In this document: piece after piece, positions 6,123 to 14,642 of the stretch | Layout: every line of letters begins with the position of its first letter | How positions within the stretch are numbered: the stretch's first letter is position 1 | IMG/VR virus record: IMGVR_UViG_3300028031_000006 | Coordinates: 1-41,101 of that record | DNA: 41,101 nt | Reading direction: 5' to 3' (one strand) | Origin: a virus | Translations under genes and position numbers: made by a program | Notes under the pieces: generated by a model | What the model was told of the DNA's origin: nothing | The model's input: the letters and a program-made list of their open reading frames with translations, nothing else | Databases searched by the model: none

Positions 6123-7894
6123 TGTACTCACATGCTATACAAACCGCTTTTCAAACCACAGTAACCGCAATACTGGCTTTAGCAGGCTTAGTTGTATCCT
6201 TGCTTATTGGGCTGTCTATCGGCATCGCTTTAATGCTGTTCTTACCTACAGACTCTCAAGCTCAAGTCTTCGATGAAGACCAGATACCCGTTATTACCAA
6301 TACAAAACTGGCTGATATGACGGGAAATACCATCAAACTGAGGAATAACGCGGCTTCTGGAGACCCTGAAGATAAGAAGATCAGCGAGCTAACGGATGAT
6401 CCGACGCCCACAACCGACGATTTATTGTTGGTTGAGGATGGTTCTACCGGCGCAATTGGCAAAACGACCCTTGCGAACTTACCGGCAGTAACCCACGCCA
6501 GTACAACGGGTCAAACGTCCTCCGATCACCACGTTAAAACAACGGATACCAACACCAGTCTGTACGATAACGATGGCACGATAGGCACTATTAGCAGCAC
6601 GCGAACAGCGACTTTAAATTCTCTGGCCACCTTTGATATCGATCTCAGTTCAGGCGCTAACGTGTTCTCAGTTAACGATAACGCACAGCTTGTGCAACTT
6701 GGAAACGATGGCAGTTTAATACGATTCGATGCCAGCGGAGCCGAGCTGACAATCGCAGCGGGAGACGATTTAACGATCAACGGAGATACTGGCACGCTTG
6801 CGGATATGATAACGTCAGGTGGTAGTAATAACCCTCCAGAATACACAACGCTCACCGGTGGAACGGATATCAGTGTCACCCACGACGGTGCTTTGGATAC
6901 GCTTACAGTGGCTTACACGGGATCACCGGGCGACGTATCAAAGGTAGGCACTCCAGTTGATAACCAAGTGGCTATCTGGACGGGGGATGGGACAGCACAA
7001 GGTTCTGATAAGTTTAAATTTGACCCTGCCACCGAGATATTCTACATTGAGGATACCGCAGGATCGACAGCTTCTTTCACTATTAACGTTGCGGCAGCTA
7101 ACGCAGGAATGCGGTTTTTCAATGGCACGACGACTCCTCCGGCAGACACAGAGATCGCCCGGATAAACTTCAAAGGTTTAAACGATGCGGCGTCAGAAAC
7201 GGCTTATTCGCAAATACGTGGTTGCATAGAAGACGATACAGCAGCAGCGGAGCTGGGATGCGTAGATTTTTACACTAAACAGTCAGGCACTTTAACTAAA
7301 ACCATGCGGATTGACGGATCAGGTAACGTTGGAATCGGAGATACAACGCCAGATGGTACGCTAACCTTAGACATTGGGGGCGATGTCGGCGCTATTAATT
7401 ATTGTGATGACGCTGGGAATAATTGCTCACCAGCGACAAGCATAGGGCGCCCTGTAATGGCTGAGTTCGGCATAAACAACGCACAGGGCGTAAACGCTAC
7501 TTCGAGAACCGTGCTTGATTTTAACGTGAACACTCTGACGGATACCGGGATCACCCACAGCACTACGGTTAACCCAAGCAGGATTACAGTTGACGCAGCG
7601 AGTCGGTGTGAACTATCAGGAACAATCGGCGTTGAGGGAACAACGACAAATTATAGGTATACGGGTCAAGTAGACATCAACATAAACGGCGGAGCTGTAC
7701 AGAATGGCACTATATCAGGATACATTAGGGTGAATAGCGGGGCCAATTTTGCTGCGTTAGACGCCATAGCTCTGTTTGACATGGCGGCAAATGACTATGT
7801 TGAAATAGGTGTTACTAGGATAAGCACATTAACGGGCAACGCAACAACGGATGCAGACAAGACCAGAGTTATTTTAAAGTGCTGGAAAGATTAG
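6122..7894 (+). CDS. Tail-fibre-like protein with N-terminal hydrophobic or signal segment
   Basis: 590 aa. After a hydrophobic segment at residues 14-41 and a possible signal-peptidase site (SQA before Q48), the body is low-complexity beta-rich sequence with motifs familiar from phage fibres: VGTPVDNQVAIWTGDGT and MRIDGSGNVGIGDTTP. These point to a trimeric fibre shaft and tip that binds a surface receptor. A strongly hydrophobic N terminus is unusual for a fibre, which normally starts with a virion-binding domain. Either the segment docks into the virion, or the protein is exported. It lies between the two terminase genes, not after the tail genes as is usual. Confidence 0.7.
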   Translation: MYSHAIQTAFQTTVTAILALAGLVVSLLIGLSIGIALMLFLPTDSQAQVFDEDQIPVITNTKLADMTGNTIKLRNNAASGDPEDKKISELTDDPTPTTDDLLLVEDGSTGAIGKTTLANLPAVTHASTTGQTSSDHHVKTTDTNTSLYDNDGTIGTISSTRTATLNSLATFDIDLSSGANVFSVNDNAQLVQLGNDGSLIRFDASGAELTIAAGDDLTINGDTGTLADMITSGGSNNPPEYTTLTGGTDISVTHDGALDTLTVAYTGSPGDVSKVGTPVDNQVAIWTGDGTAQGSDKFKFDPATEIFYIEDTAGSTASFTINVAAANAGMRFFNGTTTPPADTEIARINFKGLNDAASETAYSQIRGCIEDDTAAAELGCVDFYTKQSGTLTKTMRIDGSGNVGIGDTTPDGTLTLDIGGDVGAINYCDDAGNNCSPATSIGRPVMAEFGINNAQGVNATSRTVLDFNVNTLTDTGITHSTTVNPSRITVDAASRCELSGTIGVEGTTTNYRYTGQVDININGGAVQNGTISGYIRVNSGANFAALDAIALFDMAANDYVEIGVTRISTLTGNATTDADKTRVILKCWKD

Positions 7895-7959
7895 CGACCT
7901 GGCTCAGTAGATAATTTGGATGATGAAGTTAACACTCCTTTGGGTGGGAGATAGATACG

Positions 7960-8298
7960 ATGATAAGTTTTAAAGTTATGAAAGAAGCACTCGACAGCAA
8001 GTTCATCGTCGCGATAGTGGCGTTTGTTTTCTCATCTTTTGGCATATACTACGGACTGGAGGCAGCAGTGGCTAAGGCTCAAACAACCGCTAATACTGCA
8101 ACTTCTATCGCCAAAAATAATGATAGTAAGCTGGACACAGTAACACTCAGATTATCTGAGATAGACAGTGACCAGAAGCTTATAAAGTACCAGTTATCCC
8201 AATCCTACCGAACAGATTTAGAGCAGACTCAAGCTATCCGCGACCTAGCTAAGGTAACTCAGCAGATAGCGGCTAAGTTAAACGTGAGGACGGATTAG
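7960..8298 (+). CDS. Single-pass membrane protein with coiled coil (possible i-spanin)
   Basis: 112 aa. Residues 15-33 form one transmembrane helix; residues about 38-108 are a helical, probably coiled-coil domain. This is the topology of Rz-like inner-membrane spanins, but also of many small phage membrane proteins. It sits immediately before the large terminase gene, a place where Rz- or holin-like genes occur in T7-type phages (general knowledge). The ATG has a good SD (GGGAG). No o-spanin partner overlaps it; the lipoprotein at 35127 is a possible partner. Confidence 0.6.
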   Translation: MISFKVMKEALDSKFIVAIVAFVFSSFGIYYGLEAAVAKAQTTANTATSIAKNNDSKLDTVTLRLSEIDSDQKLIKYQLSQSYRTDLEQTQAIRDLAKVTQQIAAKLNVRTD

Positions 8299-9717
8299 GT
8301 GGATCAAGCAGAAGCCCTAGCACTATTCAATAACCGCCGTAAAGGACGTAAGTTCTATACGATCGAGCCCCACCCGTTCCAGAAGGAAGTGTTAGCAGGA
8401 GGTTCAATGTACTTGAAACGGATGCTGATGGCTGGTAATCGGGTAGGCAAGACGTTTATAGCGGCTTACGAAGTCGCAGTACACGCGACCGGCCTTTACC
8501 CTGACTGGTGGGAAGGCAAACGGTACAACCACGCACCCCTCATATGGGTTAGTTCGTTGTCAAACGAGACTTTACGAGACATCATTCAACTCGAATTACT
8601 GGGTAAAATAGGAGAATTCGGAACTGGTATGGTGCCAGAGAAACTACTAATCGATTGGGATTTCAGGCAAGCTGGCATTAAGGGAGTTGTGGACTCTTTC
8701 AGGGTGAGACATGTAACGGGAGAGAAGTCGGTAATCAAGACCAAAGTAGCTGAACAAGGCTGGGAAAAGTATCAAGGTACTGCGCCAGACTTCTTCTGGC
8801 AGGACGAAGAACCCGATGACTTCAGGATAATATCGGAAAGCTTTATCCGTCTGATGACGACTAATGGGAGTTTCCTACTAACTTTCACACCGTTAAAAGG
8901 TGAAAGTCTCATAGTCCAGCATTTCATGGAAGAAAATAAAGCTAATCGCCATATCTACACTGCAACCTGGGATGACGCTAAACATCTGGACGAGAAAACC
9001 AAAAAAGCCTTTCTGGATGAAGTACCCCAGCACGAGAAACTAACTCGGACAAAAGGAATTCCCATGATGGGCGAAGGCGCGGTATTCCCTATATCCGACG
9101 AAGCTATACTTTGCAAACCGTTTCCAATACCTGATCACTTTGCCCTGATATGCGGGGTAGACTTCGGGGTAAACCATCCAGCGGCCGCTGTTTGGTTAGC
9201 GATTGACAGAGATACACAAACGACATACCTGGTTAACGCGTACAAGAAGGCTCACGAGCTACCAAGCTTTCACGCCAGCGTAATCAAGAAGCAAGATCCT
9301 GACAGCCATATACCGGTAGTCTGGCCTCATGATGGCATAAACGAAGAGAAGTCAAGCGGTGAAAACGTTGCCAAGAGCTACCAAGCCGAAGGAGTGAGGA
9401 TGTTCCCGTTCTCTGCACGGTATGATGATAAGGTAGGTAGTACACAGAAGATCGAGCCTATCGTCCAAGAGTTATACGACGAAATGGTGAAAGGTCGATT
9501 CAAGGTGTTCGATAATGCGGGAGGCCAACTATTTCTACAGGAGAAGCGCGGTTTGCACCGTAAAGACGGCAAGATCAAAGCGATTCATGACGACATATTC
9601 GCAGCCACCCGGTACGCTAAGATGATGTCACGATACGCGATACCTAAGTATCTTGCCCGTTCTGCGCCTAGCTACAACAATATGCAACCGCTGGTATCTT
9701 CCAGCCAGTCGAGGTAG
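8299..9717 (+). CDS. terL: Terminase large subunit
   Basis: 472 aa packaging motor and nuclease. Walker A is MAGNRVGKT (residues 44-52) and Walker B is FFWQDEEP (165-172), followed by the coupling motif LLTFTP (193-198). The C-terminal RNase H-like nuclease begins ICGVDFGVNHPA (D288 as first metal ligand), and a late acidic pair lies in IHDDIFAATRYA. The start is GTG at 8299, one base after the previous stop, with GAGGA about 9 nt upstream. It acts with the portal at the procapsid vertex to drive ATP-dependent DNA packaging. Confidence 0.95.
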   Translation: MDQAEALALFNNRRKGRKFYTIEPHPFQKEVLAGGSMYLKRMLMAGNRVGKTFIAAYEVAVHATGLYPDWWEGKRYNHAPLIWVSSLSNETLRDIIQLELLGKIGEFGTGMVPEKLLIDWDFRQAGIKGVVDSFRVRHVTGEKSVIKTKVAEQGWEKYQGTAPDFFWQDEEPDDFRIISESFIRLMTTNGSFLLTFTPLKGESLIVQHFMEENKANRHIYTATWDDAKHLDEKTKKAFLDEVPQHEKLTRTKGIPMMGEGAVFPISDEAILCKPFPIPDHFALICGVDFGVNHPAAAVWLAIDRDTQTTYLVNAYKKAHELPSFHASVIKKQDPDSHIPVVWPHDGINEEKSSGENVAKSYQAEGVRMFPFSARYDDKVGSTQKIEPIVQELYDEMVKGRFKVFDNAGGQLFLQEKRGLHRKDGKIKAIHDDIFAATRYAKMMSRYAIPKYLARSAPSYNNMQPLVSSSQSR

Positions 9718-9719
9718 GT

Positions 9720-10052
9720 ATGACAGTTAGTAAAGCGGAGTTCAGTCGAGCTAACGAAGTAAAAGGTCTAGGCCTAATCAAACGTAAAAAGATGTCGCAG
9801 GGTATCGAGTTGTACATATCAGAAGGACTGCGTAAGGCGGAGGCCGGTATGAACGAAAAACACTGGCTGGTGACGTGGGCTTTAACCCGCGATGAAGACG
9901 TTAAAGAAGCACAGACTATCCGTTTCCCGTTTTATGCTAGAATGCCAGGATCAGGTATCGAAGTACAAACGAATCAAGAAGGTCGCATATTAGCGGCTGA
10001 GGGTGCCGCAAACAAGTGGTTCAAGAACGCAAAACAAACAGGATGGCTATAA
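9720..10052 (+). CDS. Hypothetical protein between terminase and portal, 110 aa
   Basis: No family recognised; a mixed alpha/beta, basic protein. The ATG follows GAGGTAGG, and the TAA overlaps the start chosen for the portal gene (TAATG). The position suggests a role in head assembly, but nothing in the sequence defines it. Confidence 0.7.
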   Translation: MTVSKAEFSRANEVKGLGLIKRKKMSQGIELYISEGLRKAEAGMNEKHWLVTWALTRDEDVKEAQTIRFPFYARMPGSGIEVQTNQEGRILAAEGAANKWFKNAKQTGWL

Positions 10053-11848
10053 TGCCTGATTTAAAAGAAATAAAGAAACTGACTAAAAAACATTTCGACA
10101 ATCTTGCGATTATGGCAGTTTCGGAACTGTCCAGACGCAAGAACGACAAGAACAGAGTTAATCTGGAGAAGTCCTGGAAAGAAGTTGACCGGCAGGTAGC
10201 TCTAATACCGGCACACAATAAAGACCGAAAAGCATGGGAACCAAACTTCGAGTTACCTTTTCAGGCAAACGCCCTGGAGATACTAACTGCGGATGCTGAC
10301 GAACTCAGGTTTTCAGGAACCGGTGATTTTTTCACGTGCCACTGCGAACTAAACAACGACTTTCTAAACAGATTTCAGCAAGACGTACGGTTCTTAGCAG
10401 GCGACAACCCTGATCTCGATGTGTTTCAAGCTACCCAGGAAGCGGTGGATTCCGTTACCCAAGGCGCATTGATGCACGTGCACAAGCAATACCGGTTCAA
10501 AGACGCTTTTAATCAACTGGACGCGGAAGCTTTTAAATACGGTACTTACGCGGCTAAATTAAACGCGGTAAAGCGTCACACTTTTCAAAACCAATTTGGC
10601 GGTATATCCCGTCAAGACAGCGTATTGCCAGTTATGGTGCCGATCAGTATTAAGAACTTTTACCCTGATGATCTTGATGCAAAAGCTTTAGCTCAAGGGC
10701 TACACTTGACACCTATGCAAATAACAGTATACCAACAGCGAGCGGGTGACATTAAAATTGCCGCTAAAAAAGGTTCGTCCAACCCCCAAGAAGTAAACGG
10801 CGGATGGATCAAAGGTAATATCGATGATATTAATGCTGACAGGTTATCGGATCTAATTGAGCTTATAGAGGTAGAAGGCGATTTTCTTATTGAAGCAGAC
10901 GGGGACTCTGTATTTATACCCAATATGATCGCGACTATCGCACACGGTAAAGGCACTAATAATCCAAGTGTTATCCGGGTTCGTGAGAACCCTTACCCGT
11001 TTCAATCAGTATTCTTTGACACCTACTTCAAGAACGGTATAAGCGTTTACGGTACTTCGCCGCTGATGAAGGGCGAGTCTATGCAGAAAGCAGCACAAGT
11101 GGCTATTGAGTCCGTGATCAAGGTGTCTGCATTGCAAGCAAAGCCACCGTTACACGTTAACGGGCAAGACCCGAACTTTTTATCCAAGGGGGCTGAGATA
11201 TTTCCGGGGGCTATATTTCAGCACATCACGGCCCCTCAAGTTTTAGGCATTGGTGATCTACAAGGTTCAGCCGCGGTATTTGCGGCTTTAACCGCGCAAT
11301 ACGAGGATATTACGGGAGTGAATCGTACCCGTGCGGGCGCACAAACTAAGTCTCACCAGACCGCTTTTGCCGTAGGAACCGAGAAAACGCAAGGCAGAAG
11401 CCGTACTGTTAAATTCGTCAAGGGGTCTGAAACAGGTTTCATGACGAACTTGATGCAGGCAGAACTCGCTATAATGCGGGGTTCTATGACCGATCAGAGC
11501 ATTTACGTCAAGAAGTATGAAGGCTACGTCACGATGTCGAAAGATGCGATCCCGGAAAACACAACGCTTGAAGTGAAAGGTGCATCTACGCCTGCATTGG
11601 AAAAACAGGAACTGGGTCAACAGACTCAGGCGATACAGGCTGTTATCCAATCGGAGGGGGACCGCGTAAATATGGGAGGCAAGCCTTTAGACTTAGATAA
11701 ACTTATGGTCTTATTCCTAGGCAGTGTGTTCCCCGAAACAGATGTTGCCAGCATGTTTAGTGATAAACCACCTCCAAAGCAGCCTCCGGAAGGTCAAGGG
11801 CAGCCTCAACAAGGCGGACAGATACCTTCGCAAGGTGTAGTGAGTTAG
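10052..11848 (+). CDS. Portal protein
   Basis: 598 aa; size and place (after the large terminase, before scaffold and capsid) fit a podovirus portal. The N terminus is helical and charged, the middle is mixed (FYPDDLDAKALAQG, RENPYPFQSVFFDTYFKNGI), then comes a long helical region (MQKAAQVAIESVIKVSALQA) and a Pro/Gln-rich tail. The dodecameric portal forms the DNA channel and binds terminase. Upstream in-frame starts at 10016 (GTG) and 10043 exist; 10052 is chosen for the AGGA SD 9 nt upstream and the TAATG coupling. Confidence 0.85.
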   Translation: MPDLKEIKKLTKKHFDNLAIMAVSELSRRKNDKNRVNLEKSWKEVDRQVALIPAHNKDRKAWEPNFELPFQANALEILTADADELRFSGTGDFFTCHCELNNDFLNRFQQDVRFLAGDNPDLDVFQATQEAVDSVTQGALMHVHKQYRFKDAFNQLDAEAFKYGTYAAKLNAVKRHTFQNQFGGISRQDSVLPVMVPISIKNFYPDDLDAKALAQGLHLTPMQITVYQQRAGDIKIAAKKGSSNPQEVNGGWIKGNIDDINADRLSDLIELIEVEGDFLIEADGDSVFIPNMIATIAHGKGTNNPSVIRVRENPYPFQSVFFDTYFKNGISVYGTSPLMKGESMQKAAQVAIESVIKVSALQAKPPLHVNGQDPNFLSKGAEIFPGAIFQHITAPQVLGIGDLQGSAAVFAALTAQYEDITGVNRTRAGAQTKSHQTAFAVGTEKTQGRSRTVKFVKGSETGFMTNLMQAELAIMRGSMTDQSIYVKKYEGYVTMSKDAIPENTTLEVKGASTPALEKQELGQQTQAIQAVIQSEGDRVNMGGKPLDLDKLMVLFLGSVFPETDVASMFSDKPPPKQPPEGQGQPQQGGQIPSQGVVS

Positions 11849-11851
11849 GTT

Positions 11852-12070
11852 ATGGCGACGAATCTAACACCAGAATCGATCGAGTACTTGGCGAATTTAC
11901 GCACGAATCCAGCTTTTATGCGTCTGCTTGACGAGCTAGATGACCGATGGGCGCCCAAAGGATCACCGAAATGGACGCCTGAGAACAGAATTAAAACTAA
12001 AGACCGGATATTCTACGAAGCTAGACAAGACGGTTTCAATACGTTAACATCCTACCTAAGAGGTAATTAA
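11852..12070 (+). CDS. Hypothetical protein, 72 aa, head region
   Basis: Small helical protein without a recognised family, placed between portal and scaffold with 3-nt gaps on both sides. Its position suggests a minor head-assembly factor; there is no direct evidence. Confidence 0.75.
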   Translation: MATNLTPESIEYLANLRTNPAFMRLLDELDDRWAPKGSPKWTPENRIKTKDRIFYEARQDGFNTLTSYLRGN

Positions 12071-12073
12071 GAT

Positions 12074-12784
12074 ATGCCCGAAGAATTACAGCAAGAAACA
12101 CAGCAGGCTGACTCTGCGGATTCTGCACAGGGCGTCACCGAACAAGACGCTACTGACCAGAACCAAGCCGAGCAAGCACCTGATAACAGTGCTGACACAT
12201 CAACTGACGATTACGACCGACAGGCCGATAATTACGACCGTGCTATAGACGCAGCTAACGGGGCAACCCCGCAAAACGATGCGGATTCCCAACAGCAGTC
12301 GCAATCGCCTGAACAATCGCAGCAACAAAGCCCCGCCCAAACGCAGCAACAGTATAACGACCCTCGGGTAGACGTACTGGAACAGCAGTTTAGGCAGAAC
12401 CTTGTCCAACAGAACAACAAGGATTTTGATGCAGCGGTGCAATCCGTGAAGGACACTTCTCCAGCGTTTAAGGCGCTTACCGATGGCATGGTCAGAGGTA
12501 TAATGGAGCGGGAAGTCCGAACCGACCCTAAGTTTTTAAAGGCTTTCGAGAACCGTCATTTAGACGTGAAAGGCTGGAACGATTTAGTGATCGCTCGCGG
12601 AAAGCGAATGGCGAAAAATATAGCCGCTTTACCGGACGAGAACGCCACAAATGGCGTGAACCGGATGCGTGCGTCAGTTAACAGTCAAACAGGTTCACCC
12701 GATACGTCTGCGCAGTATGCGGATGTACCAGGTATGGGTGACTCCGAGTTCTTACGAAAGGTAGAAGCCGGAGATTACGCATAA
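12074..12784 (+). CDS. Scaffolding protein (putative)
   Basis: 236 aa. The first ~95 residues are disordered and Gln/Asp/Ala/Ser-rich; residues ~100-200 are helical and charged. This composition, together with its position directly before the major capsid gene, is the standard signature of phage scaffolds, which fill the procapsid and leave before or during packaging. Sequence similarity among scaffolds is poor, so the call rests on context and composition. Confidence 0.8.
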   Translation: MPEELQQETQQADSADSAQGVTEQDATDQNQAEQAPDNSADTSTDDYDRQADNYDRAIDAANGATPQNDADSQQQSQSPEQSQQQSPAQTQQQYNDPRVDVLEQQFRQNLVQQNNKDFDAAVQSVKDTSPAFKALTDGMVRGIMEREVRTDPKFLKAFENRHLDVKGWNDLVIARGKRMAKNIAALPDENATNGVNRMRASVNSQTGSPDTSAQYADVPGMGDSEFLRKVEAGDYA

Positions 12785-12809
12785 GCCTATCAGTTAAAAG
12801 GTAACTATT

Positions 12810-13874
12810 ATGCCCGCAACGCTATCAACAACCACCCAAGCACCGGGTCCAGTCAACGTGGTTTTCCAGAAGAGTCTTCTGGTTAACGCAAAAGCTCGAT
12901 GCCCGTACTTTATCGGTTCACAACCCGCGTCAATCGCGGAACACTCAGGCACGTTCACTGCAAAGTGGCGTCGTTATGAGAATTTAACCCCTGTCACCAC
13001 TCCTTTAGCGGAGTTGACGGGCACTTTAACCAGTCCTACTGCACGTGATTCAACGAGCATCAGTGTCACTGACCTAACTCAGAATGTTGCCAAGTACGGC
13101 AACCTTTTGCTACTGAACGAAGAAGTTGACCTGATCAACATGAACGGTCAGGCGCTTAAGCTTTCTGAGATTATGGGCATTAACGCCGGTGAATCGCTTA
13201 ACCAATTGCAGCGTAATGAACTGGAAGACAATGCTACCCAATCGTACACCAACGGTGCGTCAGATGCGGCGGTCAATACTAATATGACCTCTACCATTGT
13301 TCGTAAAGTAGTTAACGAATTGCAGGTAGCCAAGGCGATGCACTGGACTCCTATGAGTAAAGGTGAAACGTCTATTGGTACCGCGCCTATTCGTAACGCG
13401 TTTTGGGGTATCTGCCACTACGACGTAGAAGAGGATATTCGACAGTTGTCGAACTTTCGAGCGGTGGAGACATACGCTAACCAAACGGCTACGGAAAATG
13501 GCGAGTTCGGTATACTCAACGGAGTTCGATTTATTTCGACTTCGGAAGGTTCTATTGATATAAACGCGGGTACTACTGGAGGCGACGCAGGTCGCGCTGA
13601 TGGTGCAGGCGTGGGGGCTGACCTTTACTCTACCGTGATATTCGGTAAAGAAGCGGTTGGTAGTCTTGGGTTAAGCTCCAAGCACATCAAAGAAACTTAC
13701 ATGTCGGGCGATAAGTTGCCTGCGGTAGAAATGATCGCTCACGGCAAAGGCCAATCGGGTGTGGCGGACGCGTACAATGAGATTTCTTCATTGGCGTGGA
13801 AGTCATTTCATGGGGCCAAAATTCTGAATTCAGCTTGGATTCGGACTATTCGATCTAGCGCGTCAGTATTATAG
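12810..13874 (+). CDS. Major capsid protein, N4-gp56 family
   Basis: 354 aa. The N-terminal pattern (a segment that reads AKWRRYENLTPVTTPLAELTG, preceded by an F-x-K-SLL stretch) and the central YDVEEDIRQLSNF plus ENGEFGILNGVRFI are hallmarks, from memory, of the N4-gp56 capsid family with HK97 fold. No protease gene or N-terminal delta domain is evident; the upstream scaffold is separate. SD AAAAGG precedes the ATG. A strong terminator follows 16 nt after the stop, suggesting that capsid mRNA is made in excess over the downstream tail genes. Confidence 0.92.
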   Translation: MPATLSTTTQAPGPVNVVFQKSLLVNAKARCPYFIGSQPASIAEHSGTFTAKWRRYENLTPVTTPLAELTGTLTSPTARDSTSISVTDLTQNVAKYGNLLLLNEEVDLINMNGQALKLSEIMGINAGESLNQLQRNELEDNATQSYTNGASDAAVNTNMTSTIVRKVVNELQVAKAMHWTPMSKGETSIGTAPIRNAFWGICHYDVEEDIRQLSNFRAVETYANQTATENGEFGILNGVRFISTSEGSIDINAGTTGGDAGRADGAGVGADLYSTVIFGKEAVGSLGLSSKHIKETYMSGDKLPAVEMIAHGKGQSGVADAYNEISSLAWKSFHGAKILNSAWIRTIRSSASVL

Positions 13875-13890
13875 CGTTAGGCTAACAGTG

Positions 13891-13926
13891 CTCCGATATC
13901 GGTATTCCGATGTCGGAGTACCTTTT
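13891..13926 (+). terminator. Intrinsic terminator after capsid gene
   Basis: A 12-bp stem with one G-T wobble (13891-13902 with 13907-13918) around a TATT loop, followed shortly by TTTT (13923-13926). It is the most stable hairpin I found in the rightward unit. The T-run is short, so partial read-through to the tail genes is expected, as after capsid genes of other podophages. Confidence 0.8.
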
Positions 13927-13938
13927 ACAGGTATTGAC

Positions 13939-14142
13939 ATGACCAAGAAAAAAGCAAGCAAGCGTAAGTTGAAAGACTTACTAAAGGGTAAAGCCACCAG
14001 AGGCATGCGGCGAAATGAGTTGGAGCAGATGGCGATCAAAGCAAAACGCTATCCGAAAGCAACCAAGAACCCTGACGGTTCATCTACAACCGACGGCCCT
14101 AGTAAGGACGAGTTGATTGCTCTATTGCGCGGGGACTCCTAA
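13939..14142 (+). CDS. Basic HeH/SAP-like small virion-region protein, 67 aa
   Basis: The N terminus is strongly basic (MTKKKASKRKLKDLLKGKAT). The remainder, MRRNELEQMAIKA and later PSKDELIALL, has the helix-extension-helix look of HeH/SAP-like domains and resembles the N-terminal part of the next gene. The frame stays open upstream to a GTG at 13888, but that codon abuts the terminator hairpin, which would then be translated. The ATG at 13939 has an AGG SD 7 nt upstream and is preferred. Role unknown; DNA or head-completion binding is possible. Confidence 0.65.
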   Translation: MTKKKASKRKLKDLLKGKATRGMRRNELEQMAIKAKRYPKATKNPDGSSTTDGPSKDELIALLRGDS

Positions 14143-14145
14143 GCT

Positions 14146-14640
14146 ATGGATACTACCGAGACACGTATAGGTCAATTCAAGCATCCAGTGCCTCATCAGC
14201 AGCTATTCAAGCAGCCGTTAGATGCTATGCGTCGGCGAGATTTGTTCATACACGCGTGTAATGAAAACTTCATTCGTGCGGATCAAGCGACCCCCACTAA
14301 AGGGCAACTTATTCGTATCATCCAGGAAGGCGTGGTTATCGCAGATACCGCAAAGTTACTGCCAGAAGACCAGTCGGTACCGTTGGTCGACGCCCATAAA
14401 CCCGCCTCACCTACCCCTTTAGTAGCGGAAACAGACGAAGACGATCTGTTTGGTGACATGCCTACGACTCAGGACGACATAGCTATCCTGAACAAGTTTC
14501 TGGCGGTACACCAAGTGCCGTTATTGCGCAAGATGTTTCTTGAGCAGTTCCCAGACGCCGAGCCCATTCCTAACATGAAAGCAGGGTACACGAAAGCTCA
14601 AGCTATCGATCGCGTTAAAAAAGAACTCGGGCTAGACTAA
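14146..14640 (+). CDS. HeH/SAP-like protein, 164 aa, head-tail region
   Basis: Residues about 27-64 (MRRRDLFIHAC, then PTKGQLIRIIQEG) resemble the preceding small protein and HeH/SAP-like domains. An acidic, proline-rich linker (about 80-103) leads to a second helical part ending KAQAIDRVKKELGLD. Located between capsid and adaptor genes with 2-3 nt gaps. It may be a head-completion or decoration protein; the function is inferred from place only. Confidence 0.6.
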   Translation: MDTTETRIGQFKHPVPHQQLFKQPLDAMRRRDLFIHACNENFIRADQATPTKGQLIRIIQEGVVIADTAKLLPEDQSVPLVDAHKPASPTPLVAETDEDDLFGDMPTTQDDIAILNKFLAVHQVPLLRKMFLEQFPDAEPIPNMKAGYTKAQAIDRVKKELGLD

Positions 14641-14642
14641 GC

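Noticed and set aside
13888-13938. Upstream extension of the 67-aa gene from GTG
   Set aside because: The codon abuts the terminator hairpin; the ATG at 13939 has a better SD.
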